A DNA stretch of 6,805 bases from Verrucomicrobiales bacterium (lineage in GTDB: Bacteria; Verrucomicrobiota; Verrucomicrobiia; Limisphaerales; UBA1096). Under the pieces are notes generated by a model. It did not search any database, had not been told where the DNA came from, and saw only the letters and a program-made list of their open reading frames with translations. Below are positions 6,084 through 6,805 of the stretch, piece by piece; the first letter of the stretch is position 1; the number at the start of each line of letters is the position of its first letter. The DNA lies in assembly GCA_028817635.1 (NCBI GenBank), contig JAPPPH010000444.1:1-6805 (forward strand), read 5' to 3'. The position numbers were made by a program, and so were the translations under genes.

Positions 6084-6628
6084 TCCATCGACTCATCCGA
6101 CCGCTTGGCCAAGCGCTTGGCCTGTCCATCCTGTTGCTCGCCTCCGGCTGCGAGGAGGAACCGCCCGTGACCAAACCCACTGCACCCAACACCAACGCCC
6201 CGGCAGCCAAGCCAAGCGGTGGAGCAGCGCAGGCCAAGCTCCCCACCATCAAGCTCTTCCTTGGTGCAACAGAATTGATCGCCGAGGTGGCCGACGAAAA
6301 CCACGAGCGCCAGGCCGGCATGATGCACCGAACCGAGATGGGCGAAAACGAGGCGATGCTCTTCGTGTTCCCCTACCCGCACCAGACCGGTTTCTGGATG
6401 AAGAACACCACCCTTCCGCTGTCGATTGCCTACATCGACCGCGAAAGCCGCATCGCCGAGATTCACAATCTTCAGCCCGGCAACACCAACACCGTCGAGT
6501 CACGATCCAGCCGTATCATGTACGCCCTCGAGGTCAACCAAGGGTGGTTCGCTAAAAACGGCATCAAGCCCGGCAATATCATCAGCACCGAGAGCGGCCC
6601 ACTCTCCAAAGCCGTCCGAAGCCGGTAG
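6080..6628 (+). CDS. DUF192-domain lipoprotein
   Basis: The 182-residue product has a lipoprotein signal: a hydrophobic stretch ending LSILLLASGC, with C24 as the likely lipidated cysteine. A low-complexity Pro/Ala/Asn/Thr linker follows, then a DUF192 domain from about residue 55. The domain shows ERQAGMMHR, EAMLFVFPYPHQTGFWMKNTTLPLSIAYID and YALEVNQGWFAKNGIKPG, all typical DUF192 blocks. DUF192 proteins are small, widespread and often exported; I know of no settled biochemical role. I chose the ATG at 6080 because it puts the signal peptide at the N terminus; the frame is open upstream to 6017, but that would bury it. The ATG overlaps the phosphatase stop as ATGA (6080-6083), which implies translational coupling. 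AAGGA directly abuts the ATG, too close for a normal ribosome binding site. A tandem repeat copy encodes part of the signal peptide. Confidence 0.92.
   Translation: MIHRLIRPLGQALGLSILLLASGCEEEPPVTKPTAPNTNAPAAKPSGGAAQAKLPTIKLFLGATELIAEVADENHERQAGMMHRTEMGENEAMLFVFPYPHQTGFWMKNTTLPLSIAYIDRESRIAEIHNLQPGNTNTVESRSSRIMYALEVNQGWFAKNGIKPGNIISTESGPLSKAVRSR
6102..6122. repeat. Dispersed palindromic repeat, copy 6, tandem with 12-base period
   Basis: A perfect 14-base palindrome CGCTTGGCCAAGCG (6102-6115) runs straight into a second partial unit, CGCTTGGCC (6114-6122). This repeats the 12-base tandem arrangement at 142-163. It lies within the DUF192 lipoprotein signal peptide and is read as Pro-Leu-Gly-Gln-Ala-Leu-Gly-Leu (residues 8-15). 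The repeat therefore contributes directly to an exported protein's targeting segment. Confidence 0.8.
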
Positions 6629-6632
6629 CGAA

Positions 6633-6662
6633 TTGACTCCGCCCTGCTTTTTTTGCAAAACT
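6633..6662 (+). promoter_or_regulatory. Weak candidate promoter for the rightmost gene
   Basis: TTGACT (6633-6638) lies five bases after the lipoprotein stop codon, and an AAAACT-like -10 (6657-6662) follows after 18 bases. The ATG at 6674 is only 11 bases further, so a transcript from here would have almost no leader, like the phosphatase gene. The -10 is a poor match, and the T7 run (6648-6654) lies in the spacer. Cotranscription with the lipoprotein gene is equally possible, since no convincing terminator hairpin was found between them. Confidence 0.25.
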
Positions 6663-6673
6663 CGCCGCGACTG

Positions 6674-6805
6674 ATGAGCGACGACATCGGCAAAATTTTG
6701 GAAAACTGGGACTACCGCCTTGGCCGGGTGGACGCTCGACGCGTGACCGGCGACGACGGATCAGAGAAGTTGCAAATGCGCATTGACCTCGGTCTGCTGC
6801 AGATG
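6674..6805 (+). CDS. N-terminal part of a conserved hypothetical protein (possibly UvrB/UvrC-motif family), partial
   Basis: An ATG at 6674 opens a frame that runs without interruption to the right edge. It gives 44 residues beginning MSDDIGKILENWDYRLG and ending MRIDLGLLQM. The combination ILENWDYRxG, then a charged GDDGxEKLQMRIDLGLLQM segment, resembles the N terminus of conserved proteins in planctomycete and verrucomicrobial genomes that I recall being annotated as UvrB/UvrC-motif proteins. That recollection is uncertain, and the motif itself would lie beyond the window. No function can be assigned from this fragment. No Shine-Dalgarno sequence precedes the start, and the gene begins 45 bases after the lipoprotein stop on the same strand. 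CGC CTT GGC CGG (6718-6729) is a degenerate relative of the dispersed repeat in the same codon frame. Confidence 0.7.
   Translation, partial: MSDDIGKILENWDYRLGRVDARRVTGDDGSEKLQMRIDLGLLQM

Noticed and set aside
6629..6673. A terminator after the DUF192 gene
   Set aside because: There is a T7 run at 6648-6654, but I found no convincing stem directly upstream of it.

Overview
This window comes from a moderately GC-rich bacterial chromosome. It probably belongs to the Verrucomicrobiota or a neighbouring PVC lineage. That placement is an inference from gene style: a very large secreted phosphatase built from a galactose-binding-like domain, a purple-acid-phosphatase core and thrombospondin type 3 calcium repeats, plus a downstream protein start (IDLGLLQM) of a kind I associate with planctomycete and verrucomicrobial genomes. 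No rRNA, tRNA, transposon, integrase or CRISPR array is visible. The window reads as ordinary core chromosome followed by lineage-specific exported proteins.

Left edge: the last 22 codons of a plus-strand gene, probably a rhodanese domain (alone or fused to a MoeB/ThiF-type enzyme), run convergently into pnp. The 147-base gap between the two stop codons holds an intrinsic terminator for each strand. Both stems contain pieces of a dispersed repeat, CGCTTGGCCAAG(CG).

Minus strand, 218-2899: rpsO (ribosomal protein S15) is followed by pnp (polynucleotide phosphorylase), the classic rpsO-pnp order. A strong hairpin plus T-run lies between them, so rpsO can terminate on its own, and pnp needs readthrough or its own promoter in the 249-base gap.

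Plus strand, 3087-6628: after a 187-base divergent intergenic region, a promoter lies so close to the ATG that the phosphatase mRNA may be leaderless. The 998-residue exported phosphatase overlaps by four bases (ATGA) with a DUF192 lipoprotein gene. The two look like a translationally coupled pair acting outside the cytoplasmic membrane. A third plus-strand gene begins at 6674 and runs off the right edge.

The most unusual signal is the repeat. The palindrome TTGGCCAA occurs eight times in 6.8 kb, against about 0.1 expected by chance. Six copies share the 12-mer CGCTTGGCCAAG. Three of those are intergenic (two of them in the terminator region), and the coding copies at 4924, 5281, 5959 and 6105 are all read in one frame as Leu-Gly-Gln. 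It behaves like a highly iterated palindrome or an uptake or binding signal, but its function cannot be decided from this window.
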